Of a DNA stretch of 33,353 nt, positions 19,582 through 29,400 are shown in pieces. The stretch spans positions 1 to 33,353 of the forward strand of contig NZ_JAUEDK010000048.1 of assembly GCF_030385785.1 (NCBI RefSeq), written 5' to 3'. Below the pieces are notes generated by a model. The model had not been told where the DNA came from. It made no database searches and saw only the letters and a program-made list of their open reading frames with translations. This DNA is from Crenobacter oryzisoli (GTDB taxonomy: Bacteria; Pseudomonadota; Gammaproteobacteria; Burkholderiales; Chromobacteriaceae). Made by a program: the position numbers and the translations under genes. Numbering within the stretch: the first letter of the stretch is position 1; the number at the start of each line of letters is the position of its first letter.

Positions 19582-21003
19582 ATGTCTAGAGTGACCCGTT
19601 GGGTATTGCTGCCCCTGACTGCTGCGGTTTTGTCTGCATGTGCGGTCGGGCCCGACTACAGTCGACCGAAGATCGACATCCCGGCCAGCTTCAAGGAAGC
19701 GAAAGGATGGAAAGCAGCCGAGCCGCAGGATCACCAGCCCAAGGGCAAATGGTGGGAGGTGTTCAACGATCCGCAGCTGAATGCGCTTGAAGAGCAGCTG
19801 GTGATCTCGAACCAGAACATCGCGCTGGCCGAAGCGCAGTACCGTCAGGCTCAGGCACTGCTGCAGGGCGCTCAGGCGGGCTTCTACCCGGATGTGACCG
19901 GCAGTGTCAGTAAAACGCGCGCCAGCAGTGGCGGCGGCATCAGTAGTAACAACAGCAGCAAAGCGGTTACCTCCATCAACACGCTGTCCCTGAACGCTAG
20001 CTGGGAAATCGATCTTTGGGGCAAGATCCGCCGTTCGGTGGAAAGCAGCAAGGCAAGCCTCGCGGCGAGCGAGGCTGACCTCGAGGCGGCTCGGCTGAGC
20101 GCGCAGTCGCAACTGGCGATCAGCTATTTTCAGCTCTATGTTGCCGACGCGGAGAAAGCCTTCCTGGACGATAGCGTCAAAGCCTACCTGCAGTTCCTGG
20201 ATCTAACCAGGAACCGTCTGGCCGCCGGTGTCGCCTCGCCTGCCGACATGGCCCAGGCCGAGACCCTACTCAAGACTGCTCAGGTATCAGCACTGGCCAA
20301 GGGCGTGCAGCGGGCGCAACTCGAGCATGCGATCGCGGTGCTATTGGGCAAGGCGCCGGCTGATTTCAGCCTCGCCAAGGTCGAAAAGGTGCCTGTGCTG
20401 CCAGATATCCCGGCCGGCGTGCCATCGCAACTGCTCGAGCGGCGCCCCGACATCGCGAGCGCCGAACGCCGTGTCGCCGCGGCCAATGCCCAGATCGGCG
20501 TGGCCAAAGCGGCTTACTTCCCTGATCTGACCCTCTCCGCTACCAGCGGATATGCCAGCTCCAGCTTTGCCAACTGGTTGACCCTGCCCAACCGGTTCTG
20601 GTCGGTCGGCCCGCAGCTTGCGATGACGCTGTTCGACGGTGGCCTGCTCAAATCGAAGACCGATCAAGCGATCGCCGTGTACGATCAGAGCGTCGCGACC
20701 TATCGTCAAACCGTGCTTGCCGGATTCCAGGAGGTTGAGGACAACCTGGTCGCGTTGCGTTTGCTGGAAGATCAGGCGCGCCTGCAGAATGAAGTGGTGA
20801 AGGCGGCTCAGACGTCACAGAAGATCACCGAGAACCAGTACAAGGCGGGGACCGTCAGTTATCTGGATGTCGTTACGACGCAAGCGACGACACTGGCAGC
20901 CCAGCGCAACGACTTCGACATCCTCAACCAGCGCCTGACCGCGGCCGTGACGCTCATTCAGGCGCTCGGCGGTGGCTGGCAGGCGCCTCCCGAGAAGGGC
21001 TGA
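19582..21003 (+). CDS. Outer-membrane efflux channel lipoprotein (NodT/OprM family)
   Basis: The 473-residue protein is a TolC-like trimeric channel of the NodT/OprM branch. A lipoprotein signal ends in LSAC (Cys20), followed by AVGPDYSRP, the usual mature start in this family. Two homologous coiled-coil halves follow: the first around NIALAEAQYRQAQALLQGAQA and SWEIDLWGKIRRSVESSKA, the second around ERRPDIASAERRVAAANAQIGVAKAAYFPDLTLSA. The family's NQYKAGTVSYLDVVTTQ segment is near the end. Encoded 3 nt after mdtC, it completes a tripartite pump, as opmB does after muxABC in Pseudomonas. E. coli has the MFS gene mdtD in this place instead. Confidence 0.94.
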   Translation: MSRVTRWVLLPLTAAVLSACAVGPDYSRPKIDIPASFKEAKGWKAAEPQDHQPKGKWWEVFNDPQLNALEEQLVISNQNIALAEAQYRQAQALLQGAQAGFYPDVTGSVSKTRASSGGGISSNNSSKAVTSINTLSLNASWEIDLWGKIRRSVESSKASLAASEADLEAARLSAQSQLAISYFQLYVADAEKAFLDDSVKAYLQFLDLTRNRLAAGVASPADMAQAETLLKTAQVSALAKGVQRAQLEHAIAVLLGKAPADFSLAKVEKVPVLPDIPAGVPSQLLERRPDIASAERRVAAANAQIGVAKAAYFPDLTLSATSGYASSSFANWLTLPNRFWSVGPQLAMTLFDGGLLKSKTDQAIAVYDQSVATYRQTVLAGFQEVEDNLVALRLLEDQARLQNEVVKAAQTSQKITENQYKAGTVSYLDVVTTQATTLAAQRNDFDILNQRLTAAVTLIQALGGGWQAPPEKG

Positions 21004-21021
21004 ACTCGGTCCGGTCAAGCG

Positions 21022-21054
21022 AAACCGCCGTGGGTAAGCCTCCGGTGGTTTTTT
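21022..21054 (+). terminator. Intrinsic terminator of the mdt operon
   Basis: AAACCGCCG (21022-21030) pairs with CGGTGGTTT (21043-21051), allowing one G-U pair, around a 12-nt loop. The stem ends in a run of six T. It lies about 20 nt after the last stop codon. Confidence 0.82.
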
Positions 21055-21222
21055 GCATTTGGCGATAGTGGAGGCCCTGTTTGCAAGACAGCGGCCACCG
21101 GCTGCGGCAATGCATCCAGTAGTGGCCTGTCTGACTACGCGCTCAGACTGCCACCTATACTGGACAGACACCACCCTCTCCTAGAGGGGGTGAAGCTGAC
21201 GCCACCCGATTGCTGCCGATTT

Positions 21223-21789
21223 ATGTCGCTAACCCATCTGCTCACTCAGTACGGCTACCTTGCAGTGTTCATTGGCAGCGTACTCGAGGGGGAAACCATG
21301 CTGATACTGGCGGGCTTTGCCGCGCACCAGGGCTATCTGTCTTTTCCTATCGTTCTGGCGCTGGCGTTTGTCGGCGGCACGTTGGGTGATCAGCTGTTCT
21401 TCTTTCTTGGCCACTTCTACGGACAATCTGTGATCGCACGATTTCCGAGCTGGACGGATCGTGTGCAGCAAGTCTGTCGCTTGTTGCAACGCTATCATGC
21501 TGGCGTGATCGTCGGCATCCGCTTCATGTACGGCCTACGCATCGCCGGACCTGTCGTTATCGGCGCAAGCGCGGTGCCGCCGTGGCGTTTTGCGCTGTTC
21601 AATATGCTCGGGGCTGTAATCTGGGCGGTGTCCATCGGCAGTATCGGCTACCTGTTCGGGGAGGCCCTGCAGTGGTTGTTTACCGATATCAGGCGTAGCG
21701 AAGAAGGGGTGCTGCTGCTCATTGTGTTGGTCGGTCTTCTGTTCGGCGTAGTGCGTCGCCTGCAGAGAGATCGTCGTGCAGAACATTAA
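21223..21789 (+). CDS. DedA-family inner-membrane protein
   Basis: The 188-residue membrane protein belongs to the DedA/SNARE-associated (VTT) family, which includes undecaprenyl-phosphate and phospholipid flippases. Visible signatures are QYGYLAVFIGSVLEGET near the N-terminus, the GGTLGDQLFFFLGHFYG segment, and the conserved basic motif GIRFMYGLRIAGPVVIGAS (the FxRxxxGxR...G type). Four to five hydrophobic segments are present. The ATG at 21223 fits the family start. A GTG at 21190 directly after AGAGGGG would add eleven residues, but the spacing is too short for a normal ribosome-binding site, so the start is uncertain. It follows the mdt operon terminator and has its own weak -10 (TATACT) near 21157. 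DedA proteins often affect drug and envelope-stress tolerance. Confidence 0.9.
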   Translation: MSLTHLLTQYGYLAVFIGSVLEGETMLILAGFAAHQGYLSFPIVLALAFVGGTLGDQLFFFLGHFYGQSVIARFPSWTDRVQQVCRLLQRYHAGVIVGIRFMYGLRIAGPVVIGASAVPPWRFALFNMLGAVIWAVSIGSIGYLFGEALQWLFTDIRRSEEGVLLLIVLVGLLFGVVRRLQRDRRAEH

Positions 21790-21944
21790 CGGCGACCGTT
21801 TTAACGAAAAGGCTTTGAATAGGCTCTAAGCCCCCTTGCAGGCCCCGTTGACAGTCGGAATGCGCATCGCCCCTGTTGGCAGACTACAGACAAGCCGAGC
21901 TGCCATCGTGGCGAGTCCGGCCCGTCTATATTGCTTCATTGCAC
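21790..21944. other. Short convergent intergenic region
   Basis: The dedA gene and the DUF2788 gene point at each other here. A weak GGCTT/AAGCC hairpin near 21812-21832 has no U tract in either direction, so I do not call a terminator. Confidence 0.35.
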
Positions 21945-22151
21945 TTACTGCTTCAGCACCAGAAACTCGACCAATACGTTCTTCAGCACGAAGCCGAGCA
22001 CGCCGAAGCCCAACACCAAGAACAGGATGAACATCCCGAACTTGCCAGCATTAGACTTTTTGCCCAGATCCCAGATGATGAAGCCGATGAAAATAATCAA
22101 GCCGGTCAGTAACACGATCAGCGAGACATTGGTGAATTGCTCTTCAGACAC
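21945..22151 (-). CDS. Small two-helix membrane protein, DUF2788
   Basis: The 68-residue product (first residues MSEEQFTNVSLIVLLTGLI) has two hydrophobic helices separated by the short basic loop DLGKKSNAGKFG. This matches the DUF2788 family found in beta- and gammaproteobacteria; its function is unknown. The GTG at 22151 is preceded by AAAGGGAAG about 7 nt upstream. A longer frame from 22304 would add 51 residues with no family support and would overlap the argG terminator. It lies downstream of argG, separated by a strong terminator, so it has its own promoter, which I could not place. Confidence 0.82.
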   Translation of the reverse strand: MSEEQFTNVSLIVLLTGLIIFIGFIIWDLGKKSNAGKFGMFILFLVLGFGVLGFVLKNVLVEFLVLKQ

Positions 22152-22306
22152 TGCGGTCTTCCCTTTGGCTACATAGGTTCTTTGGGGGCTATTGTGTGCC
22201 CTGAATTTATTATTGTTGGTTTGCTGGGCCAGCGTGCAACACCAGGGCCACCCCGATTGCTGCCCCAGTACGATACCTCCGGGCAGCAGTTGGCTCAACC
22301 GCAACG

Positions 22307-22331
22307 AAAAAGCCGCCCGTAGGCGGCTTTG
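22307..22331 (-). terminator. Intrinsic terminator of argF-argG
   Basis: On the minus strand AAAGCCGCC and GGCGGCTTT pair around TACG, a stable tetraloop-like turn, and the stem runs into TTTTT. It starts about 22 nt after the argG stop. Confidence 0.92.
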
Positions 22332-22352
22332 ATCGGCTTGTCGCGCTTAGCC

Positions 22353-23579
<1,227 letters not shown>

Positions 23580-23614
23580 GATGCTTCTTTCTACGAAATT
23601 CGTTTGTGTTGGCT

Positions 23615-24535
23615 TCAGGCGGTCGTTTTGCCGGCCAGAAGGAACTCGATCAGCGCCTTTTGCGCGTGCATACGGTTTTCAGCCTCGTCCCAGACCACGC
23701 TCTGCGGCCCGTCGATCACCTCGGCGGCCACTTCTTCGCCACGGTGAGCCGGCAGGCAGTGCATGAACAGCGCATCCGGGTTGGCGTGCGCCATCATGGC
23801 GGCGGTCACCTGGAAGTCGGCAAATGCGGCATTGCGCGCTTGCGCCTCGGCCTCGAAGCCCATGCTGGTAAAGACATCTGTGGTGACAATGTCAGCACCC
23901 TTCACCGCGGCTACCGGGTCGTTGCTTGGCTGATAATGCGCATCGTAGTCTTCGCCGTCGAGCACCGTCAGCTCGTAGCCTTTCGGCGTCGCCACGCGCA
24001 GCGTGAAACCGAGTACCTTGGCCGCTTGCAGCCAGGTGCGCGCCACGTTGTTGCCGTCGCCGATCCACGCCACCACCTTGCCCTTGATCGAGCCATGTCG
24101 CTCGGTATAGGTGAAGATGTCGGCCAGGATCTGACAAGGGTGATACTCATTGGTCAGACCGTTAATCACAGGCACGCGCGAGAACTCGGCCAGCTTCGTC
24201 ACCAGCGATTGCTCGAAGGTGCGAATCATGATGATGTCGCTCATCCGCGAGAGCACCCGTGCGGTGTCCTCGATCGGTTCGCCACGGCCCATTTGCGAAC
24301 TCTTGGTGTCCAGGAACATCGCATGGCCGCCCAATTGCGCCATGCCGGCCTCGAAGGACACCCGGGTCCGGGTGGAATTCTTTTCGAACACCATCGACAT
24401 CACCTTGCCGACGAAGGGCTGGTACCGCTCGCCGGCATACCATCGTCGCTTCAGGACCGCCGCACGCTCGAAGAGATGGTGGTACTCCTCGCGGGTCAGG
24501 TCACTGAATTGTAGGTAATGCCGAGGTTGAGTCAT
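23615..24535 (-). CDS. argF: Ornithine carbamoyltransferase
   Basis: ArgF makes citrulline from ornithine and carbamoyl phosphate, the step before ArgG. The 306-residue cytosolic enzyme has the carbamoyl-phosphate motif STRTR (54-58), the ornithine-loop-type segment DVFTSMG and the HCLP motif (259-262). I chose the ATG at 24535 ([10 protein letters not shown]), because a TTG at 24550 would place the start against the T tract of a terminator. The ribosome-binding site is weak (GGACC region). An intrinsic terminator ends only about 13 nt upstream, so the gene must be transcribed through it. argG follows after 79 nt including the stop region and shares the transcript. Confidence 0.97.
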   Translation of the reverse strand: MTQPRHYLQFSDLTREEYHHLFERAAVLKRRWYAGERYQPFVGKVMSMVFEKNSTRTRVSFEAGMAQLGGHAMFLDTKSSQMGRGEPIEDTARVLSRMSDIIMIRTFEQSLVTKLAEFSRVPVINGLTNEYHPCQILADIFTYTERHGSIKGKVVAWIGDGNNVARTWLQAAKVLGFTLRVATPKGYELTVLDGEDYDAHYQPSNDPVAAVKGADIVTTDVFTSMGFEAEAQARNAAFADFQVTAAMMAHANPDALFMHCLPAHRGEEVAAEVIDGPQSVVWDEAENRMHAQKALIEFLLAGKTTA

Positions 24536-24548
24536 GGTTGTTGGGTCC

Positions 24549-24600
24549 AAAAAAAGAAGGCCGGTGCGCGGTGATGACGGGTGTCGTCAGGCGCAACGGC
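24549..24600 (-). promoter_or_regulatory. Intrinsic terminator in the argF leader, candidate attenuator
   Basis: On the minus strand GCCGTTGCGC (24600-24591) pairs with GCGCACCGGC (24569-24560) at nine of ten positions. Inside it TGACG pairs with CGTCA. CTTCTTTTTTT follows, ending 13 nt before the argF ATG. No promoter fits between the T tract and the start codon. Either it regulates argF by attenuation, or it is a second terminator of the decarboxylase gene that argF transcripts must pass. The fold is read directly; the regulatory role is inference. Confidence 0.6.
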
Positions 24601-24673
24601 ACATTTACTACACGCTAGTCTTAAGTCAGTACTAAGGGTCGCTGTGGGCGTAACACCTGGTGCCCAGACTTAC

Positions 24674-24713
24674 AAAAATGCGACAGGTTTATATTTATCG
24701 GAAATCACCTGTC
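24674..24713 (-). terminator. Candidate terminator of the decarboxylase gene
   Basis: On the minus strand GACAGGT (24713-24707) pairs with ACCTGTC (24688-24682) around an 18-nt AT-rich loop; TTTTT follows after GCA. It begins about 12 nt after the decarboxylase stop. The stem is short and the loop long, so efficiency may be modest. Confidence 0.5.
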
Positions 24714-24724
24714 CTGACAAGCAA

Positions 24725-26683
24725 TCAATCGCCGAAGTGGCGCGCCGGCAGGGTTGCGAGCTCTTCGTCGCGCAGTACGCGCAGCAGATATTCAGCGTCC
24801 TTTTCGATCAAGCCATGGATGTCGACGCCTTTTTGTGCCTTCAACAAGCGGTGCAAGTAGGTAATAATTGCGTCGTCAATGATCTGCCCCGGCACCAGCA
24901 CCGGAATGCCCGGCGGATACGGCACGATCTGGTCGCACGACACCCTACCCAGCAGCGCCGGATTCGGCCTACCCTCGTCGTCGAGCAGCGGCAGACTCTC
25001 GCCCGCTTCGTAAAAGGCGTCGCGCGGCAGACAGGCGAGCTGGGTGAAGTGTGGAATTTCCGGCAGTCGGCCAGGCTGGCGCGGGGGGCGCTGCTGCTTG
25101 GCCAGACGTAGCATCGCATCGTGCAGGCGAGACACTTTGCTGCGTGTGGTGCCGAGCGTCAGCAACAGTGTAAGGGTGCTGAAGGTGGACTTCTCCACCT
25201 GGATGTTGAAGTGCTCGAACAACTCGCGCTGCAGCTCGTCGGCCGAAAATCCGGAAGCGGAGATATCGACGGTGAGCTTGGTCGGGTCAAGCTGGATGCC
25301 GTCCTCCCGGACCTCTTCCGACAGCAGATCCGTCAGCTCCAGCACCCGGAACGCGCCCGTGGCGTTGATCTTGTCGCGCAGTTCTTCGGCCAACTTCAGG
25401 GTGCGGTCTAGTAAGCGGTAGCCTTCCATCGCAGCCTGCTTGCGCGCCACATCCAGGCTGGCGATCAGTCCGTACTGAGGGCTGGTCGAGGTGTGCATAT
25501 TGAAATTTTCGCGAAACAGATGGGCATCGAAGGCGGGATCGTTGACGTGCACCATACTTGCCTGCGAAAACGCGGACAGTATCTTGTGCGTGCTCTGAGT
25601 GACGTAGTCTGCACCGGACTCCAGCGCCGTGGGCCGAAACGCCGGGTGAAAACGCGCGAAACCGTACCAGGCCTCGTCGACTACTACCTTGATGTTGTGC
25701 AGGTGTGCGTGCTCGACGATAGGCACCAGATCGTAGCGCAGCCCGTCGTAGGTGCACGAGGTCAGGATCAGCACCCGGGCTTCGGGGTGCCGATCAATCG
25801 CATCGAACAGTTTAGCCTTGGCCACAGGCCCGAACAGGCCGTAACGGCGGTTCACCGATGAATCCAAATAGATCGGCCGGGCACCGGACAGAATCACGCC
25901 GTGGTGTACTGACTTGTGGCAGTTGCGGTCGAGCAGCACTGTGTCGCCCGGCGTCAGCAGCGTCTGGCAGATCACCTTGTTCGCCGTGGACGTGCCATTG
26001 GTGGCGAAGAAGGTTTGCTGCGCACCGAAGGCCTTGGCTGCCAATGCCTGCGCGTCGGCGATCACCCCGGTCGGGTGGAGCAGTGAGTCGAGCATTGGCA
26101 CCGATACCGACAGGTCAGCGCGCAGCATATTCTCGCCGACGAATTCGTAGAAATCCCCGACCCAAGGGCTGGCCTTCAACGAGTCTCCACCTGCATGGCC
26201 CGGGGTATGCCAGGAGTCTTTGGCCATGTTCACATAGTGCTTGAGGGCGTCGTAGAACGGGGTGGCCGACTTTTCTGCCAACTCCGCAGCCAGGATGCGA
26301 AACCAGCCGTGGCTGTCCAGTTCGTCGCGGTAGAAATAGCCGTCTACCGCATGGCTGGCGAGCGCCTCGATCACCGCTTTTTCATCCGCATCGACCAGCA
26401 TCACATAGAGCGACAGCTCCGGTCGGAAGGCGTTGATGCGATTGGCCAGTGCTACCGCAGCCGCAGCGCCCTGTTCTTCGGACAGCCTGTTGTCGATCAG
26501 TACAATCTGGATCTCGCCATCGCGTGCGATCAACGTCATCGTCGCTTCGGCGGAGTTCGCCCCGACGAACACCATGCCCAGTGAATTGGGTAATCGGCTC
26601 GCCGCCTCGTCCAGCCCCTCCAGCACATCCGACTGCCAAGCGGCATCGTCACTCACTACCACTACGCGGCTGATTGGCACCAT
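24725..26683 (-). CDS. Orn/Lys/Arg decarboxylase (PLP-dependent, fold type I)
   Basis: The 652-residue protein belongs to the acid-inducible-type basic amino acid decarboxylases (LdcI, AdiA, SpeC relatives). An N-terminal wing domain (about 1-130) resembles a response-regulator fold. The catalytic core has WHTPGHAGG (158-166), ATNGTSTANK (227-236), DRNCHKS (252-258), VVVDEAWYG and the PLP lysine K367 in STHKILSAFSQAS, matching K367 of E. coli LdcI. The C-terminal domain ends with IVPYPPGIPVLVPGQ. It makes a polyamine or diamine from lysine, ornithine or arginine; I cannot tell which. It is shorter than E. coli LdcI (715) and AdiA (756). AGAGGAGA lies 7 nt before the ATG. Standing next to argF-argG suggests arginine or ornithine, but weakly. 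Confidence 0.92.
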   Translation of the reverse strand: MVPISRVVVVSDDAAWQSDVLEGLDEAASRLPNSLGMVFVGANSAEATMTLIARDGEIQIVLIDNRLSEEQGAAAAVALANRINAFRPELSLYVMLVDADEKAVIEALASHAVDGYFYRDELDSHGWFRILAAELAEKSATPFYDALKHYVNMAKDSWHTPGHAGGDSLKASPWVGDFYEFVGENMLRADLSVSVPMLDSLLHPTGVIADAQALAAKAFGAQQTFFATNGTSTANKVICQTLLTPGDTVLLDRNCHKSVHHGVILSGARPIYLDSSVNRRYGLFGPVAKAKLFDAIDRHPEARVLILTSCTYDGLRYDLVPIVEHAHLHNIKVVVDEAWYGFARFHPAFRPTALESGADYVTQSTHKILSAFSQASMVHVNDPAFDAHLFRENFNMHTSTSPQYGLIASLDVARKQAAMEGYRLLDRTLKLAEELRDKINATGAFRVLELTDLLSEEVREDGIQLDPTKLTVDISASGFSADELQRELFEHFNIQVEKSTFSTLTLLLTLGTTRSKVSRLHDAMLRLAKQQRPPRQPGRLPEIPHFTQLACLPRDAFYEAGESLPLLDDEGRPNPALLGRVSCDQIVPYPPGIPVLVPGQIIDDAIITYLHRLLKAQKGVDIHGLIEKDAEYLLRVLRDEELATLPARHFGD

Positions 26684-26821
26684 GAGGGTCTCCTCTTGCT
26701 GCGTACCTTGTTCTTCGGGCTATGTTTTCTTCCTACCATGCTAGTCAGTGCCTATCCCTTTCGTCATGGTACGGCTGCAAAAACCGTGCCGCCACGGGCG
26801 CAGTAATGAGGTCGGTTCGGG

Positions 26822-26827
26822 TACAAT
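26822..26827 (+). promoter_or_regulatory. -10 element of dinG, leaderless transcript likely
   Basis: TACAAT ends 6 nt before the dinG ATG, so transcription would begin at or within a base or two of the start codon. Only A residues lie between, and there is no Shine-Dalgarno sequence. The -35 region is weak. Confidence 0.5.
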
Positions 26828-26833
26828 AAAAAA

Positions 26834-28963
26834 ATGCTTACCTCCGCCGAAAAAGACGCCATTCGCGATCATTACCGCGCCATCGCCGACAACTTGCCGG
26901 GTTTTCGCCCGCGTGCCGCTCAGCGGCGCATGTTGGCCGAAGTCGCCAATGCTTTCTCCCGCTGCCAGGAAACTGCCGAGGGAGAAGAGGCGCCGGAGCG
27001 TCGTGGCGAGAGCATCGTGGTGGTCGAAGGCCCGACCGGCGTCGGCAAGAGTCTCGCCTATCTGTTGGCAGGCGGCCTGATGGCGCGCTCGCGCAACAAG
27101 AAGCTAGTGGTGACTAGCGCCACCATTGCGTTGCAGGAACAGCTGGTGAACCGCGACCTGCCCTTCGTAGTGGAAAACAGCGGTTTGCCGCTCACCTTCG
27201 CGCTCGCCAAGGGACGTGGTCGTTATCTGTGTCCCTATCGTATCTACCAGCTCACTTCGGAAAATGCCCAGGGGGATTTGCTCGGCTTCGATCCGTCGAT
27301 GGCGCTGTGGGACCGCAAACCCGAGGCGGAGGAGATTGAACAACTGCGCGAGCTGGCCGACGCGTTCTACTATCGCAAGTGGAACGGCGACCGCGACAGT
27401 TGGCCGAAAGTGATCGACGACGGGCTGTGGAGCCGCGTCATCAATGATCGTCACGGTTGCCTTAAGGCCGCTTGTCCGAACCGGGCCGAGTGCCCGTTCT
27501 ATCTGGCGCGCGAAACGCTGGAGACGGTCGATGTCGTGGTCGCCAACCACGACCTGTTGCTAGCGGACACCTCGATGGGTGGTGGGGTGATCCTGCCCTC
27601 GCCTGAGCAGGCTTTCTACTGCATAGACGAGGCGCACCACTTGGCCAAAAAGGCAATCAATCAGTTCTCCGCCGAACACTCCCTCAGCCAGGCCATGTTC
27701 TGGCTTGACAAGGTAGGCGCCTTGGTCAGCAAAGTCGAAGGCCTGACCGGCAAAGCCGAGGCATCTGCCGATGCCGCTGAAGCGGCCGGTGCCCTGATGG
27801 AAAGCCTGACCGAGTGGCTGTGGCTACTGGAGGGGGAAGAGTCTCTCGCCGCGTCCAGTGACAACCTGGAGCCGACTTGGCTGATCGAGGACGGCAGGTT
27901 ACCGGAGCGGCTGAAGGTGCCGGCGTCCAACCTGGCTCTGTCGGCGCGGATGCTGGTCAAGCACCTCAACACCCTATCCGACGCACTGGCCGAAACTCGT
28001 CGTGACAAGACGTCTGATGCGCCGCTCGCTGACCGGGTTGCCAGTGACCTGGGCATGATGCTTGGTCGCGCCGAGCAGGTGATGGCAGTGTGGGAGCTGT
28101 TCGAGAAGGAACCGGATGAGAATGCCCCACCGATCGCCAAGTGGATCACCCGCAAGAGCAGTGGCAAGGGTGATTACGAATTCTGTGCGTCGCCGGTCAG
28201 TGCCGCGGCAAGCCTCGCCGCGACGCTGTGGCGCCGAGCTGCCGGCGCTTTGCTGACCTCGGCGACACTGCGTTCACTCGGCGAATTCGACCTGCTGTTG
28301 TCGCAGACTGGTCTTAAGTGGCTGCCGGAAACCACCTGCGTGGCGCTTGACTCGCCGTTCAGCTTCCAGGATCAGGGTGAGCTCTACCTGCCGCCGCTGG
28401 TGGCCAGTCCGAAGGATCCTGCCGGCCACACCCGCGAGATCGTCGAGTGGCTGCCGAAGCTGATCGACGTGAAGGAGCCGGTGGGCACGCTGGTGCTGTT
28501 CTCTTCGCGCAAGCAGATGAACGATGTCGCTGGCGCGCTGCCGATGAGCCTGCGCGAGCGGCTGCTGATCCAGGGTGAGATACCGAAAGCAAAGCTGCTG
28601 GAGACTCACTACCAAAGGCTGGCCGAGCAGCAGTCCAGCGTGATCTTCGGGCTCGACTCGTTCTCGGAAGGGCTCGACCTGCCCGGCGAAGCCTGTGTTC
28701 ACGTGATCATCGCCAAGCTTCCGTTCGCGATGCCGGACGATCCGGTTGGCCGCACCTTGTCGCGCTGGATAGAAAAACGCGGCGGCAATCCCTTTGTCGA
28801 AATCACCGTACCGGAGGCGTCGATCAAGCTGGTGCAGGCGGTCGGCCGGCTGATCCGCACCGAGCAGGACTACGGTCGCGTCACCATCCTCGACAACCGT
28901 ATCACTCGACAGAGCTACGGCAAAAAGCTGCTTGCTTCGCTGCCACCGTTCAAGCGCATCTAG
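26834..28963 (+). CDS. dinG: ATP-dependent DNA helicase DinG (Fe-S, XPD-like)
   Basis: DinG is a 5'-3' helicase that unwinds R-loops and D-loops and helps replication pass transcription units. The 709-residue product has Walker A GPTGVGKS (66-73), motif Ia TSATIALQEQL, four cysteines suited to bind a 4Fe-4S cluster (C133, C209, C214, C220, as in E. coli C120/C194/C199/C205), the DEAH box at 265-268 (CIDEAHHL) and the C-terminal motif VI QAVGRLIRTEQDYG. Length fits E. coli DinG (716). It diverges from the decarboxylase gene with 150 nt between. No LexA box (CTGT-N8-ACAG) is evident just upstream. The start codon seems leaderless. Confidence 0.96.
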   Translation: MLTSAEKDAIRDHYRAIADNLPGFRPRAAQRRMLAEVANAFSRCQETAEGEEAPERRGESIVVVEGPTGVGKSLAYLLAGGLMARSRNKKLVVTSATIALQEQLVNRDLPFVVENSGLPLTFALAKGRGRYLCPYRIYQLTSENAQGDLLGFDPSMALWDRKPEAEEIEQLRELADAFYYRKWNGDRDSWPKVIDDGLWSRVINDRHGCLKAACPNRAECPFYLARETLETVDVVVANHDLLLADTSMGGGVILPSPEQAFYCIDEAHHLAKKAINQFSAEHSLSQAMFWLDKVGALVSKVEGLTGKAEASADAAEAAGALMESLTEWLWLLEGEESLAASSDNLEPTWLIEDGRLPERLKVPASNLALSARMLVKHLNTLSDALAETRRDKTSDAPLADRVASDLGMMLGRAEQVMAVWELFEKEPDENAPPIAKWITRKSSGKGDYEFCASPVSAAASLAATLWRRAAGALLTSATLRSLGEFDLLLSQTGLKWLPETTCVALDSPFSFQDQGELYLPPLVASPKDPAGHTREIVEWLPKLIDVKEPVGTLVLFSSRKQMNDVAGALPMSLRERLLIQGEIPKAKLLETHYQRLAEQQSSVIFGLDSFSEGLDLPGEACVHVIIAKLPFAMPDDPVGRTLSRWIEKRGGNPFVEITVPEASIKLVQAVGRLIRTEQDYGRVTILDNRITRQSYGKKLLASLPPFKRI

Positions 28964-28977
28964 ATTTGGAGTAGAAT
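28949..28977 (+). promoter_or_regulatory. Promoter of the DUF3579 gene, overlapping the end of dinG
   Basis: TTCAAG (28949-28954), a 17-nt spacer and TAGAAT (28972-28977) form a plausible sigma-70 promoter that starts in the last codons of dinG. It would give a leader of about 88 nt. Confidence 0.5.
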
Positions 28978-29071
28978 CTGGCCATCCCCGCGTCGACACG
29001 TCCAACAATCAAACATTTGCATCGCCGCGGCTCGGAGACACTCCTCAAAACAACAACTGTGTCCAGTCACC

Positions 29072-29386
29072 ATGATCTGTAACCCGTACGAAATTGTTAT
29101 CCAAGGCGTCACCTCCGAGGGACGCACCTTCCGCCCGAGCGACTGGGCAGAGCGCCTGGCAGGCATTCTTGCCTCGTTCGGCGACGACCAGAAGCTTGCT
29201 TACCATGCCCACGTCCGTCCGATGATGCTCGACAACGTGCGTTGCGTTGCCGTCGACAAGAAACTCGAAAAGGTCTATCCGGCGATGTACCGCTTTCTGA
29301 TGGACTTTGCCAGCGACAACGATCTGCGCGTGATCGACTGCCGCACGCTGATCGACGAGGTCTATCCAAATAAATTCTTGGCCTAA
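29072..29386 (+). CDS. DUF3579 family protein
   Basis: The 104-residue cytosolic protein matches DUF3579, a family I know mostly from betaproteobacteria; the family's opening IVIQGVTSEGRTFRPSDWAERLAG is clear. No catalytic motif, signal peptide or membrane segment is visible, and the function is unknown. The Shine-Dalgarno before the ATG at 29072 is poor. It follows dinG by 108 nt with its own likely promoter. A perfect 15-bp inverted repeat begins 15 nt after the stop codon and may act as its terminator. Confidence 0.8.
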   Translation: MICNPYEIVIQGVTSEGRTFRPSDWAERLAGILASFGDDQKLAYHAHVRPMMLDNVRCVAVDKKLEKVYPAMYRFLMDFASDNDLRVIDCRTLIDEVYPNKFLA

Positions 29387-29400
29387 TTGACCGCCCCTGT

